A stretch of DNA of 64,000 nucleotides from Staphylococcus sp. NAM3COL9 (GTDB lineage Bacteria > Bacillota > Bacilli > Staphylococcales > Staphylococcaceae), in contig NZ_LGPC01000011.1 of NCBI RefSeq assembly GCF_001431205.1, positions 1 to 64,000 on the forward strand, written 5' to 3'. Position 1 is the stretch's first letter. Each line of letters begins with the position of its first letter. The translations under genes were made by a program, and so were the position numbers. The notes under the pieces were generated by a model. The model had not been told where the DNA came from. It worked only from the letters and a program-made list of their open reading frames with translations, and made no database searches. Positions 22,634 to 31,066 of this stretch are shown here, piece after piece.

Positions 22634-23152
22634 ATGAAAAGTAACAGTATAGAATTTGTTACGCAATTTGATTCATCGGGTGAACCTTTGAAGTGGGACA
22701 CATTCAACACGCGCCCTTCTTTAAAGTTATCCCTCGTATATGAATGTGTAGATTTCCTTTCATCTTCAAACAATAGCCCTAATTTAAAAGATTTACACCA
22801 GTTGCTTGACCTTGTTGTGAGAATTTATGATGAACAGTTTACCAAGTCACAGCTAATCGATGGACTACCACTATACAAAGCGATAACAAACCTATATGAA
22901 CAGGTGACATTCGTTGCAAGCGGTCGGGGTGTCGATGATGAAGTGACTGATAAAGAAATAAAACAAACCACTGTCAACAGTTGGGGAGATTATAAAAACA
23001 ATCTTAAAGCAACGATACAAGACATGGTGAAAGAAGGCGGTCAGAACATTAACAATGTTTTGGATATGCCTTTTTATTTTGTATTCGATGAATTGAACGG
23101 AGAGGCTAAGAAGAAAGAACACAAAGAGTCAATGTTAGACGCGTTCACTTGA
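22634..23152 (+). CDS. Tail assembly chaperone, second (GT-like, separate gene)
   Basis: The 172-residue product (ATG 22634 preferred over TTG 22628) contains a degenerate repeat of the first chaperone (IYDEQFTKSQLIDGLPLYK against LYNNQFTPDQLMDGLHAPD) and then a T-like C-terminal domain (VNSWGDYKNNLKATIQDMVKEG...). It lies in the same frame as the first chaperone but after several stops, so it is made from its own start instead of by the usual frameshift. Confidence 0.78.
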   Translation: MKSNSIEFVTQFDSSGEPLKWDTFNTRPSLKLSLVYECVDFLSSSNNSPNLKDLHQLLDLVVRIYDEQFTKSQLIDGLPLYKAITNLYEQVTFVASGRGVDDEVTDKEIKQTTVNSWGDYKNNLKATIQDMVKEGGQNINNVLDMPFYFVFDELNGEAKKKEHKESMLDAFT

Positions 23153-23167
23153 TAAAGGGGTGACAAG

Positions 23168-23275
23168 ATGAAAAAGGATAGTGAGTTGAATTACGAATCA
23201 AGTATGTTACTTGCGTTTCTGAATGTACCTATTAATTACAAATGTGAATCGATGATTACTGCATTCTCTATCTAA
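23168..23275 (+). CDS. Small ORF between chaperone and tape measure genes
   Basis: A 35-residue frame with AGGGGTG 7 bases before ATG. No known motif. A conserved micro-protein or a decayed end of the chaperone gene are both possible. Confidence 0.45.
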   Translation: MKKDSELNYESSMLLAFLNVPINYKCESMITAFSI

Positions 23276-23305
23276 CGAAAATACATTTGAAAGGTAGGTG
23301 AGGAA

Positions 23306-26300
23306 ATGGCAGAAGATATAAGAAGTATGCGAATAGAATTATCCATGAAAGATATGGGTATCAAGCGTACAGTTGGTGAGATAAACAAATCGTTTAGAGC
23401 CTTGAAAAGTGAAGTATCTACTTCATCAAAGAAGTTACAATATGGTGAGAAAAGCGTTGCTTCATATGAAAAGAACGTTAAAGATTTAACTTTAGCCCAT
23501 AAAGCATCAAGACAAAATTTAAAAGAACTAACAAGGCAATATCATGAAGTTGGAAAAGCTCAAGGTTATTCGAGTAGTCAGGCTTTAGGTTTACAGAAAA
23601 GTATATCTGACCAAGAAAGAGAAATGCACTTCTTAGGTCGTCAAATTGTTAACACTACAAATGAGATGAATGAATTTAAAACAGCTCAAAAAGTAGACAA
23701 TACAGGTTGGGCTAAGATGGGTAAAGGCTTTGAAGGTATGAGTACGAAGATAAGAGGCGTATCGACCCAAATGGCTGAAATCGGCTCGACTCTTACAAGT
23801 AAAATTACCAAACCCGCATTAATAGCTGGTGCTGCTATGGGTGGTATAACTGCAAAACTTGGTTTCGATAGACTTGTAGGTTTGGATACAGCTAAAGCGA
23901 AACTTGAAGGATTGGGTTATTCAACTAAAGAAGTAGGTTCAATCACTGGACAGGTAACCAATGCTATTAAAGGTGGTATGACCACAATGGCAGAAGGTAC
24001 CGACGTTGCAGCAGGTGCTTTGGCAGCAGGTGTAAGTGAAGGTAAAGAGTTAGAGAAATATATCAAACTTGTTGGTGATGCAGCAGTTGGTAGTAACAGA
24101 CCTGTATCAGAAATGGCAATGATATTTAACCGTGTGCAAGGTCAAGGTAAGTTAATGACCCAAGAGTTAAACATGGTTGAAGAAGGCATGCCCGGTTTCA
24201 GTAACGCATTGGCTAAACACTTAGGTGTATCTTATGATGCGTTTAGAGAAATGGTCACAGCCGGAGAAGTGAGCGCGAAAGACTTTACCACAGTAATGGA
24301 TGATTTCGCTGGAGGTATGGCTGGTGCTTACTCTAAATCTTGGCAAGGTATGGTTCAGAATACTAAAGCTTATGTAGGTATGATTGGTGAAAGTCTATTA
24401 AGTGGTGTGTTTGAACAGGCTAAAGGTTCGTTACATGAGTTTGAAAAGTTATTACAATCAGACGGTGCTCAGAAATGGGCAACACAAACTGGTGTTAAAT
24501 TAGCAAATGCTTTTACAGTTATTGCTAATGGTATTAGTGGTGTTGTTGATTGGTGGAATAGTTTAAATGGTTCTACACAGAAAGTATTGGGTGGAATAAT
24601 TAAATGGTCAGCTCTAACACTCGTTGTAGTAGGACCGTTACTAAAAATATTCAGTAAGTTAGGATTTATGATTGCAGGTGTGTTTGGTCCATTTGGCAAA
24701 TTCCTTGGAATCATCGGAAAAGTAGCGGTCGCAAGTAAATCAGCTGGTGGAATCATCGCTGGTATTACGACACTGTTTCCTAAGTTGGGTGCAGCGCTGT
24801 TAGTTGCTACTGGTCCAGTTGGTTGGATTGTCGCAGCTATTGTCGCACTTGGTGCAGCCTTTGTCATAGCTTATAAGAAATCTGAAACGTTCAGAAATAT
24901 TGTGAACGGTGCAATCAATGGTGTTGTAGCTGGATTTAAAATATTGTGGTCGGGTATCATGACGGTGCTTACACCTATTGGTAATGCAATCGCAAAATTC
25001 GGTAGACAACTAGCTAAAACTTTCGGTCAATTTTGGGCTGAGAATGGTCCACAATTCATGCAGGCATTGAATAACATTAAATCCGGATTCATGATTGTTT
25101 GGTCTATAATACGACCAATACTTTCAGGAATAGGTTCATTATTCAAATCTGTATTTGGAGGAATCTTATCCTTTATTAAATTTATTATGCCGGGCATACA
25201 AGCTATATTTAAAGTTGGCTGGGCGATTATCAAATATATTTTCGTCTCAACTTGGGAGGCTATCAAGGGTGTAGTAAATGGTGGACTAAAAGTTATCATG
25301 GGTATAATACAGGTATTCTCAGGACTGTTTACAGGTAACTTCAAATTAATGTGGTCAGGTGTAAAAAACATATTCTTTGGCGCATTACAATTCATTTGGA
25401 ATTTAGTACAACTTTGGTTCGTTGGTAAAATCTTTGGTGTATTCAAACTAGGATTAAACTTAATCAAGAAAGTTGTAACAGGTTCACTTGGTTCAGTAAA
25501 AGGTACTTTCACATCCGTACTAGGTTCGATATGGGACGTAGTGAAAAAAGTATTTGGTTGGATTGGTAGTTTTACACGTTCGATTTTTACTGGTATTTGG
25601 AAATTTACTAAAGCCGTGTGGTCAAACATAAAATTGGCAATAACTAACCCAGTTGGATTTGTTAACAAATGGGTGACTTCAAAATTCAGAGGGATGTCCG
25701 GTGCAGTTAAGGCTATTTTCTCAGGACTTAAAAAAGCCACAACTGTAATTTTCTCAACAATGAGAACTGTATTAGTAAATATTGCAAAAGCTTTATCAAA
25801 TCTTTTACGTGGTAACTTCTCAGGAATGAGTAAAAATTTACAAAACATTACAAGAGCATTGAAAAATGCAGTTGTGAAATTGTGGAGAATACTGAAAGAT
25901 ACAGTAGTCAATGTAGCTAAATCTTTATGGAACGGTGTAAAAGATCGTTTCGATGGTTTGAAAAAATCAGCTACAGATATTACGCAGAAATTGAAAAACG
26001 TAGTAATAGATAAGTGGAAGGGTCTAAAAAAATCAGTTGTCGATTTAGCCACTGGAGCCAAAGGTGGAGTCGTTAATGGTTTCAAAGCCATGTATAACAA
26101 AGGCGTTGAATGGCTAGATAAGTTAAAAGGGTTTATTAAAAATGCTAAAGATGGATTCAAGAAAGTTGCTACAGATCTTGGTAAAGGTGTGGCGAACGGT
26201 GCTATTTCTGGACTGAACGCTATGATAGATGGAATCAACTCACTATCAAATAAGATTATGAAGAAAAAACTTATCAAGAATAAAATCAAACCATTATCAA

Positions 26301-28057
26301 CTGGTACCGCAGCAAGTCTGGGAGTACAAACTAACTCACAAGGACAACTGACAAAATCAACTAGAGCAGTGGTTAATGATAAAGGTTTAGGTAACGCACG
26401 TGGTCCTGGTGGTCACAAGGAAATTATACAACGTAGAAATGGTGACTTACAACAGGTTAAAGGACGCAACAAAGTTGTAAGGCTTAAACGTGGTGACGCA
26501 GTTCACAATGGTATGCAATCTAAAGCTTTACGTCCACATCTTTCAACTGGTACTGGTATAACAGGTATGGACTTGTTGAAAAACGGTAAAAAACATAAAA
26601 AACATGACGAAGTGTACGGTGATGTACCAGCAAATAATAAAGGTGGTGGCTGTAGTTGGAATCCAGCTACAGCAATAGCCGACGGTTCAAAAGGTGCATG
26701 GGATTGGACAAAAGACCAAGCTAAGAAAGCGAAAGATACTTTTGGTAAAGCTATTGGCGACGTAATGGATTATGCTACAAATCCCGGTAAACTCATTGGT
26801 AAGGTGATGAATCATTTCGGTATTGACTTCTCTGGTGTAGGCGGGGAAGCGATGGGCGGTACAATATCATGGGCTTATGATGGTTTAAAAAAAGGACTTA
26901 AGGATTTAGTGTCTGGATGGTTCACTGAATTAGAGGGCGATGGTGACGGTAGTTACATTGACCTATCTAAAGGCATTAACTTCCCGTACAGCCCAGACGG
27001 TCGAGCGCCGGGTTACCCGTTTGCTGGTCCGCATATGGGTGTAGATATTAACTATATTTACGATAAATTGTATTCTGTTCTATCTGGTAAAGCAACAGCT
27101 CGAAGTGGTTGGAACGGTGGGTTTGGTAACATGGTTGATATTGTCAGCGGTGCTCATAAAGTCATTTACGGTCATATGAGTAAACATGCTTTCAGCGGAA
27201 GTAAACAAGTTAAACCAGGTGATGAACTTGGTGTGTCTGGTAACTCGGGTCGTTCATCGGGACCACATTTACACTTTGAAGTACAGAAAAACGGTACACC
27301 TATTGACCCACTTGATTGGTTGAAGAAAAACGACGGCGGAGGTAAAGGTGCTGGTAAATGGAAACCACAAGTTAAAAAAGCTTTACAAATGAATGGTCTT
27401 CCAACCTCAGCATCGTATGTTAACGCATGGTTGAAACAGATACAAACAGAGTCTGGTGGCAACGCAAAAGCTATGGGTGGTACTGACGGTTTAGCTGATG
27501 GGCGTGCGCAAGGTTTGGTACAAGTTAAACCCGGCACGTTCAACGCTAATAAACATAAAGGTCATGGTAATATCATGAATGGTCTTGATAATTTATTGGC
27601 GGGCATTAAATACGCTAAAGGTCGTTATGGTGCTAAAGGTATGTTGAACGCTATCGGTAAAGGCCATGGTTATGCCACAGGTGGGATCATTAACTCTAAT
27701 GGTATGTACAACCTTGCAGAAGATGGACACAGTGAAGTTGTAGTTCCACTTGATCCAGCACGTGCAAGTGACGCAATGAAACTTATCACTTATGCGCAAA
27801 GTAAAATTAAGGATAAGAAGAATAAAAGACCTAATCAAGTACCAACACCATCTACTAGTGGTAATAACACAGGTGGCGACAATACAAACTTATTACTACG
27901 AATGATTGCGAACCAACAGAAACAACTAGATGCTTTAATGGAAATTGCAAGAAGTAATAAACACATTGAAGAACAACCTAAAGGATTCAACACCGACGAT
28001 GTTTCACAAGGACTAGGTAAGAAATCAAGAATGAGAGCAATGAATTTTGGTATGTAA
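23306..28057 (+). CDS. Tail tape measure protein with M23 peptidase and lytic transglycosylase-like domains
   Basis: At 1583 residues it sets the tail length (about 0.15 nm per residue, so about 240 nm by the usual rule). The N-terminal part is coiled coil, the centre has many hydrophobic helices with Trp/Gly repeats (about 380-850). Near the C-terminus lie an M23 endopeptidase (HMGVD about 1242, HLHFE about 1321; zinc ligands intact) and a lysozyme-like transglycosylase (KQIQTESGGNAKAMGG, about 1355-1450). These would open peptidoglycan during DNA entry. Confidence 0.95.
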   Translation: MAEDIRSMRIELSMKDMGIKRTVGEINKSFRALKSEVSTSSKKLQYGEKSVASYEKNVKDLTLAHKASRQNLKELTRQYHEVGKAQGYSSSQALGLQKSISDQEREMHFLGRQIVNTTNEMNEFKTAQKVDNTGWAKMGKGFEGMSTKIRGVSTQMAEIGSTLTSKITKPALIAGAAMGGITAKLGFDRLVGLDTAKAKLEGLGYSTKEVGSITGQVTNAIKGGMTTMAEGTDVAAGALAAGVSEGKELEKYIKLVGDAAVGSNRPVSEMAMIFNRVQGQGKLMTQELNMVEEGMPGFSNALAKHLGVSYDAFREMVTAGEVSAKDFTTVMDDFAGGMAGAYSKSWQGMVQNTKAYVGMIGESLLSGVFEQAKGSLHEFEKLLQSDGAQKWATQTGVKLANAFTVIANGISGVVDWWNSLNGSTQKVLGGIIKWSALTLVVVGPLLKIFSKLGFMIAGVFGPFGKFLGIIGKVAVASKSAGGIIAGITTLFPKLGAALLVATGPVGWIVAAIVALGAAFVIAYKKSETFRNIVNGAINGVVAGFKILWSGIMTVLTPIGNAIAKFGRQLAKTFGQFWAENGPQFMQALNNIKSGFMIVWSIIRPILSGIGSLFKSVFGGILSFIKFIMPGIQAIFKVGWAIIKYIFVSTWEAIKGVVNGGLKVIMGIIQVFSGLFTGNFKLMWSGVKNIFFGALQFIWNLVQLWFVGKIFGVFKLGLNLIKKVVTGSLGSVKGTFTSVLGSIWDVVKKVFGWIGSFTRSIFTGIWKFTKAVWSNIKLAITNPVGFVNKWVTSKFRGMSGAVKAIFSGLKKATTVIFSTMRTVLVNIAKALSNLLRGNFSGMSKNLQNITRALKNAVVKLWRILKDTVVNVAKSLWNGVKDRFDGLKKSATDITQKLKNVVIDKWKGLKKSVVDLATGAKGGVVNGFKAMYNKGVEWLDKLKGFIKNAKDGFKKVATDLGKGVANGAISGLNAMIDGINSLSNKIMKKKLIKNKIKPLSTGTAASLGVQTNSQGQLTKSTRAVVNDKGLGNARGPGGHKEIIQRRNGDLQQVKGRNKVVRLKRGDAVHNGMQSKALRPHLSTGTGITGMDLLKNGKKHKKHDEVYGDVPANNKGGGCSWNPATAIADGSKGAWDWTKDQAKKAKDTFGKAIGDVMDYATNPGKLIGKVMNHFGIDFSGVGGEAMGGTISWAYDGLKKGLKDLVSGWFTELEGDGDGSYIDLSKGINFPYSPDGRAPGYPFAGPHMGVDINYIYDKLYSVLSGKATARSGWNGGFGNMVDIVSGAHKVIYGHMSKHAFSGSKQVKPGDELGVSGNSGRSSGPHLHFEVQKNGTPIDPLDWLKKNDGGGKGAGKWKPQVKKALQMNGLPTSASYVNAWLKQIQTESGGNAKAMGGTDGLADGRAQGLVQVKPGTFNANKHKGHGNIMNGLDNLLAGIKYAKGRYGAKGMLNAIGKGHGYATGGIINSNGMYNLAEDGHSEVVVPLDPARASDAMKLITYAQSKIKDKKNKRPNQVPTPSTSGNNTGGDNTNLLLRMIANQQKQLDALMEIARSNKHIEEQPKGFNTDDVSQGLGKKSRMRAMNFGM

Positions 28058-28075
28058 TAAATGGAGGTAGCGACT

Positions 28076-28909
28076 TTGGAGAAAACAGTAAAAATTTATA
28101 ATGACTCTTTTGAAAAAGTGTTAACCGACATACCCAAGTTAAAAATGTTGGATTTTGATGAAGATGGTGTGGAAGTAGTGGTTAATTCACAAGAAATGAG
28201 TGGTAGAGATGGTGTAGGACTTTTGGGTCCTGCAAGTTTCGGTGCTTATAACTTAATTATCCGTTTATTCTATACTGGTCAAGATACTAAGGATTATAAT
28301 CTATTAAAACAAAAATTGAGGTCTCTCTTGTTTAGGAGGGACCCTTATTTTGTAGTTCACTCTGATATGCCAGGGAAAAAATACGCTGTTTATTGTGATG
28401 AAAATGCAATCACAGATGTTGGTACAAGGTATGGAGAATTTGAAATATCTTTTGTGGTTTATAAAGGTTATTCAGAATCACTATTAAACACTGGTGAGTT
28501 TAGTTTGGATAAAGCTGACAAGTGGCAATTTGAGAATGGTCACATGGCGAATAGCAATATCAAATACAAACACACAGCTTCAAGTTTCAGAATCTATAAC
28601 GGTTCAGATGATGCTATTAATCCTATATTAGGTTATGAAATGAAAATTAAGGTTAATACAGAGGCACCTCATGGATTCAAATTAATTAATCATACAACTG
28701 AAACTGAATTCGAGTATAAGAAAGCTATCAAGAAAAATAGCCAACTTATATTAGACGGAGTATATCCATTGATAAACAATAAACGAGTGGGCGTAGATAC
28801 TAATTGGGGTTGGATTAACCTAGATAAAGGTTTTAACGATATAGAAATAACAGGTAAGAATTTAGGAAGTACAACGGTAGAATTTATATTTAATTTTGTA
28901 TATAGGTAG
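28076..28909 (+). CDS. Distal tail protein (Dit)
   Basis: TTG 28076 is preferred: GGAGGT lies 7 bases before it, whereas the in-frame ATG at 28061 has no site. The 277-residue protein shows the Sipho_tail pattern (VEVVVNSQEMSGRDGVGLLGPASFG, then DPYFVVHSDMPGKKYAVYCDE). It forms the hub ring joining tube and tail tip. A C-terminal galectin-like domain is likely by length. Confidence 0.88.
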   Translation: MEKTVKIYNDSFEKVLTDIPKLKMLDFDEDGVEVVVNSQEMSGRDGVGLLGPASFGAYNLIIRLFYTGQDTKDYNLLKQKLRSLLFRRDPYFVVHSDMPGKKYAVYCDENAITDVGTRYGEFEISFVVYKGYSESLLNTGEFSLDKADKWQFENGHMANSNIKYKHTASSFRIYNGSDDAINPILGYEMKIKVNTEAPHGFKLINHTTETEFEYKKAIKKNSQLILDGVYPLINNKRVGVDTNWGWINLDKGFNDIEITGKNLGSTTVEFIFNFVYR

Positions 28910-30490
28910 GTGAAAGTATTGTATCAATTAATTTTAACAAATAGAAAAGGAACATTAGCAGAAATCATTACAGATTTTAACTATGGTTCTTTCAAATATG
29001 AATATTCTAAGAATGATGAAAGGTCAATATCTTTCACTGCTTATAAAACAAATAAGAATGCAGATGTGTTTAATTCGATAGTAAACGAAATGATAGTTAT
29101 TTATGAAGGTCAAAACTATGTGATTAAGTCTACTGATATAAATTATGACGGTGTGGTTGTTAGTGTGGATGTAGTAGCAAAACACATTTTTATGGAATTT
29201 CAGAATCATTATATTCAAAAGGATAGTGAAGATGAAGAATTGAATAATGAAGATAAGACGGGTTCAAATGAAGAAAATAAACCAACTTTGACACTTGAGC
29301 AATATTTAGATTTCGGTTTCAAAGGTAATAAATTAGATTTCTCATATCAGATAAAAGGTAAGTTTACTCAACGTGTAGCCATTGATGAGATGGGTAATAA
29401 GAATGGTCTCGAATATCTCACAGAAGGTGCAGAACTGTTTAACTATATTTATTATGCTGATAATAAGAGAATCACTATTTATGACGAAGCAAATTTCTAC
29501 GAACTGTCACAGGAGCCAATTATATACAAATTAAATAATAGTGAAGTACAAGCAACTATTACTACTACTGATCTAAAAACTTATATACAAGGATATGGTA
29601 AGAAGAAAGATAAAAAGTCTACTAAGAATTACAACCCTATTAAACCAAAAGATTTTAGTTATTCAGGAACATTTATTAAAGATGGGACTTGGAGAACTGA
29701 ATCAATTGGAGCTAGCTACAGCAAAGAGATTAACTGTAAATGGGGTAATGAAACACTTGAATGGACACTTAAGAAAATGTCTAAAGGTGGGATAGTAGAA
29801 GTATTCCTAGATGACGATTTAGTAGGAACATACGAATGCTATAGTAAGACAGCTACAAGTGAAAAGATAATCATAGCTAAAGGTTTAAAGAAAGGTACTC
29901 ATACTTTTAAAGTTCGTTTCAAATCTGCCAAATCGGGAGTAGATTATAAGAAATCTAAACCTTACATGTATGTAGGCACTGAGAAGGCTACTGTATTGAA
30001 TTTAACAGCAGTTCTTAAAGGCAGTGATATATATTACACATATGCTGAGTACAAGAGTCCTAACTTTGATGCTTTTGGATTTGCAGAAGCTCCTACAGTG
30101 TTTGATGATAATGCATTAGATAAGGCTGAGTTGTTAGAAAGTATTAAATCACAATTACAAGATGAACCCACTGTAGAAGTAAGTACAAATTACTTGGGTA
30201 ACTGGGATATTAAAGATAATAATTCAATGAGATTCATTCATGAGCCACTAGGATTCAATACGAATTTGAAAGTAGTTAAAATCACTAGGTCACACCCGTA
30301 TTTAAACCAACCAGTAGAAGTAGAATTTAGTAACGCTAAAGCAGACTTTATTCAGATACAGCAACAAACAGCTAGAAGAATGAAACAAGTAAATAATCTA
30401 ATCAAAGGCGGTTCACTAAATAGTGGGTCGTCTTTTACTATGCCAGAAAACTATTCGGATATTGTGGGGGTGACGTTAACAGATGGCTAG
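28910..30490 (+). CDS. Tail-associated protein (Tal, prophage endopeptidase tail family) with a carbohydrate-binding-like insert
   Basis: The 526-residue protein begins with the Tal/gp27-like fold (YQLILTNRKGTLAEI, then VVSVDVVAKHIFMEFQNHY). Residues about 245-365 look like an inserted beta-sandwich (YSGTFIKDGTWRTESIGAS, GGIVEVFLDDDLVGTYECYS, KKGTHTFKVRFKS), a carbohydrate-binding pattern. Start may be GTG 28910 or TTG 28919; the latter has better spacing from TAGGTG. It closes the tail tube and faces the cell wall. Confidence 0.85.
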   Translation: MKVLYQLILTNRKGTLAEIITDFNYGSFKYEYSKNDERSISFTAYKTNKNADVFNSIVNEMIVIYEGQNYVIKSTDINYDGVVVSVDVVAKHIFMEFQNHYIQKDSEDEELNNEDKTGSNEENKPTLTLEQYLDFGFKGNKLDFSYQIKGKFTQRVAIDEMGNKNGLEYLTEGAELFNYIYYADNKRITIYDEANFYELSQEPIIYKLNNSEVQATITTTDLKTYIQGYGKKKDKKSTKNYNPIKPKDFSYSGTFIKDGTWRTESIGASYSKEINCKWGNETLEWTLKKMSKGGIVEVFLDDDLVGTYECYSKTATSEKIIIAKGLKKGTHTFKVRFKSAKSGVDYKKSKPYMYVGTEKATVLNLTAVLKGSDIYYTYAEYKSPNFDAFGFAEAPTVFDDNALDKAELLESIKSQLQDEPTVEVSTNYLGNWDIKDNNSMRFIHEPLGFNTNLKVVKITRSHPYLNQPVEVEFSNAKADFIQIQQQTARRMKQVNNLIKGGSLNSGSSFTMPENYSDIVGVTLTDG

Positions 30491-31046
30491 TGTACCGCAT
30501 AGATATTTAAAAGATAATGACGGGGAAGATTATTTCCCAGTAACACATGAGGACGCTATCATATGGAAAAACCCATTGGAAGATGAAGATTTAACAGGGA
30601 TAGCCGGTAAGGTAGCAAAGTTAGAAACGTTAGTTTCAGAACAAGACAAAGCATTGAAATTACATGATGCAACGATCGGGGATATGGTCGGAGATACAGG
30701 TTGGATTGATATAGATGTACCAACAACTATGAAAAATAAGGCTGTAGGAACTGGATTTAAATGCGGTATTAGAGAGGTTAGAGCAGGTAATAGCTTAACA
30801 CCGCGTATGTTTGTTGTACGTTCTATTAGATTGAACGTCTCTAATATCACTGAGAAGAGTATGCAAATAGCTCAACTACCAACTGGATTTGTTACAAATA
30901 ACCAGTCATTCATGGCTAGAGGTCAAGGCTATAGACACCCATTAACTATTGAGTGTTTGAAAGATGGGAGCGTAATGGCTTTTGTTCATCCTGAAGATCA
31001 AAAACTGACTAACTGGGTGTATCAAGAGTTTACTTGGCTAGAATAA
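30483..31046 (+). CDS. Tail-tip protein with fibre-head-like C-terminal domain
   Basis: The 187-residue protein has a short N-terminal anchor, a coiled coil (about 35-60) and a beta-rich C-terminus (DTGWIDIDVP ... MQIAQLPTGFVTNNQSFM ... GSVMAFVHPEDQ ... WVYQEFTWLE). That C-terminus parallels the last 120 residues of the protein at 33730-35259. Probably a host-binding or fibre-capping subunit. Confidence 0.65.
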   Translation: MASVPHRYLKDNDGEDYFPVTHEDAIIWKNPLEDEDLTGIAGKVAKLETLVSEQDKALKLHDATIGDMVGDTGWIDIDVPTTMKNKAVGTGFKCGIREVRAGNSLTPRMFVVRSIRLNVSNITEKSMQIAQLPTGFVTNNQSFMARGQGYRHPLTIECLKDGSVMAFVHPEDQKLTNWVYQEFTWLE

Positions 31047-31066
31047 TGAAAAGGAGCAATTTATAG

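Noticed and set aside
22595..22640. Classical -1 frameshift between the two tail chaperone genes at AAAAAAT
   Set aside because: The second gene is in the same frame as the first, after several stops; the -1 frame stops at once and the +1 frame stops within nine codons.
25027..26289. 420-codon open frame on the - strand inside the tape measure gene
   Set aside because: It is the shadow of a repetitive, stop-poor gene; composition is Pro/Phe/Thr-rich nonsense, there is no ribosome site, and the + strand gene is certain.
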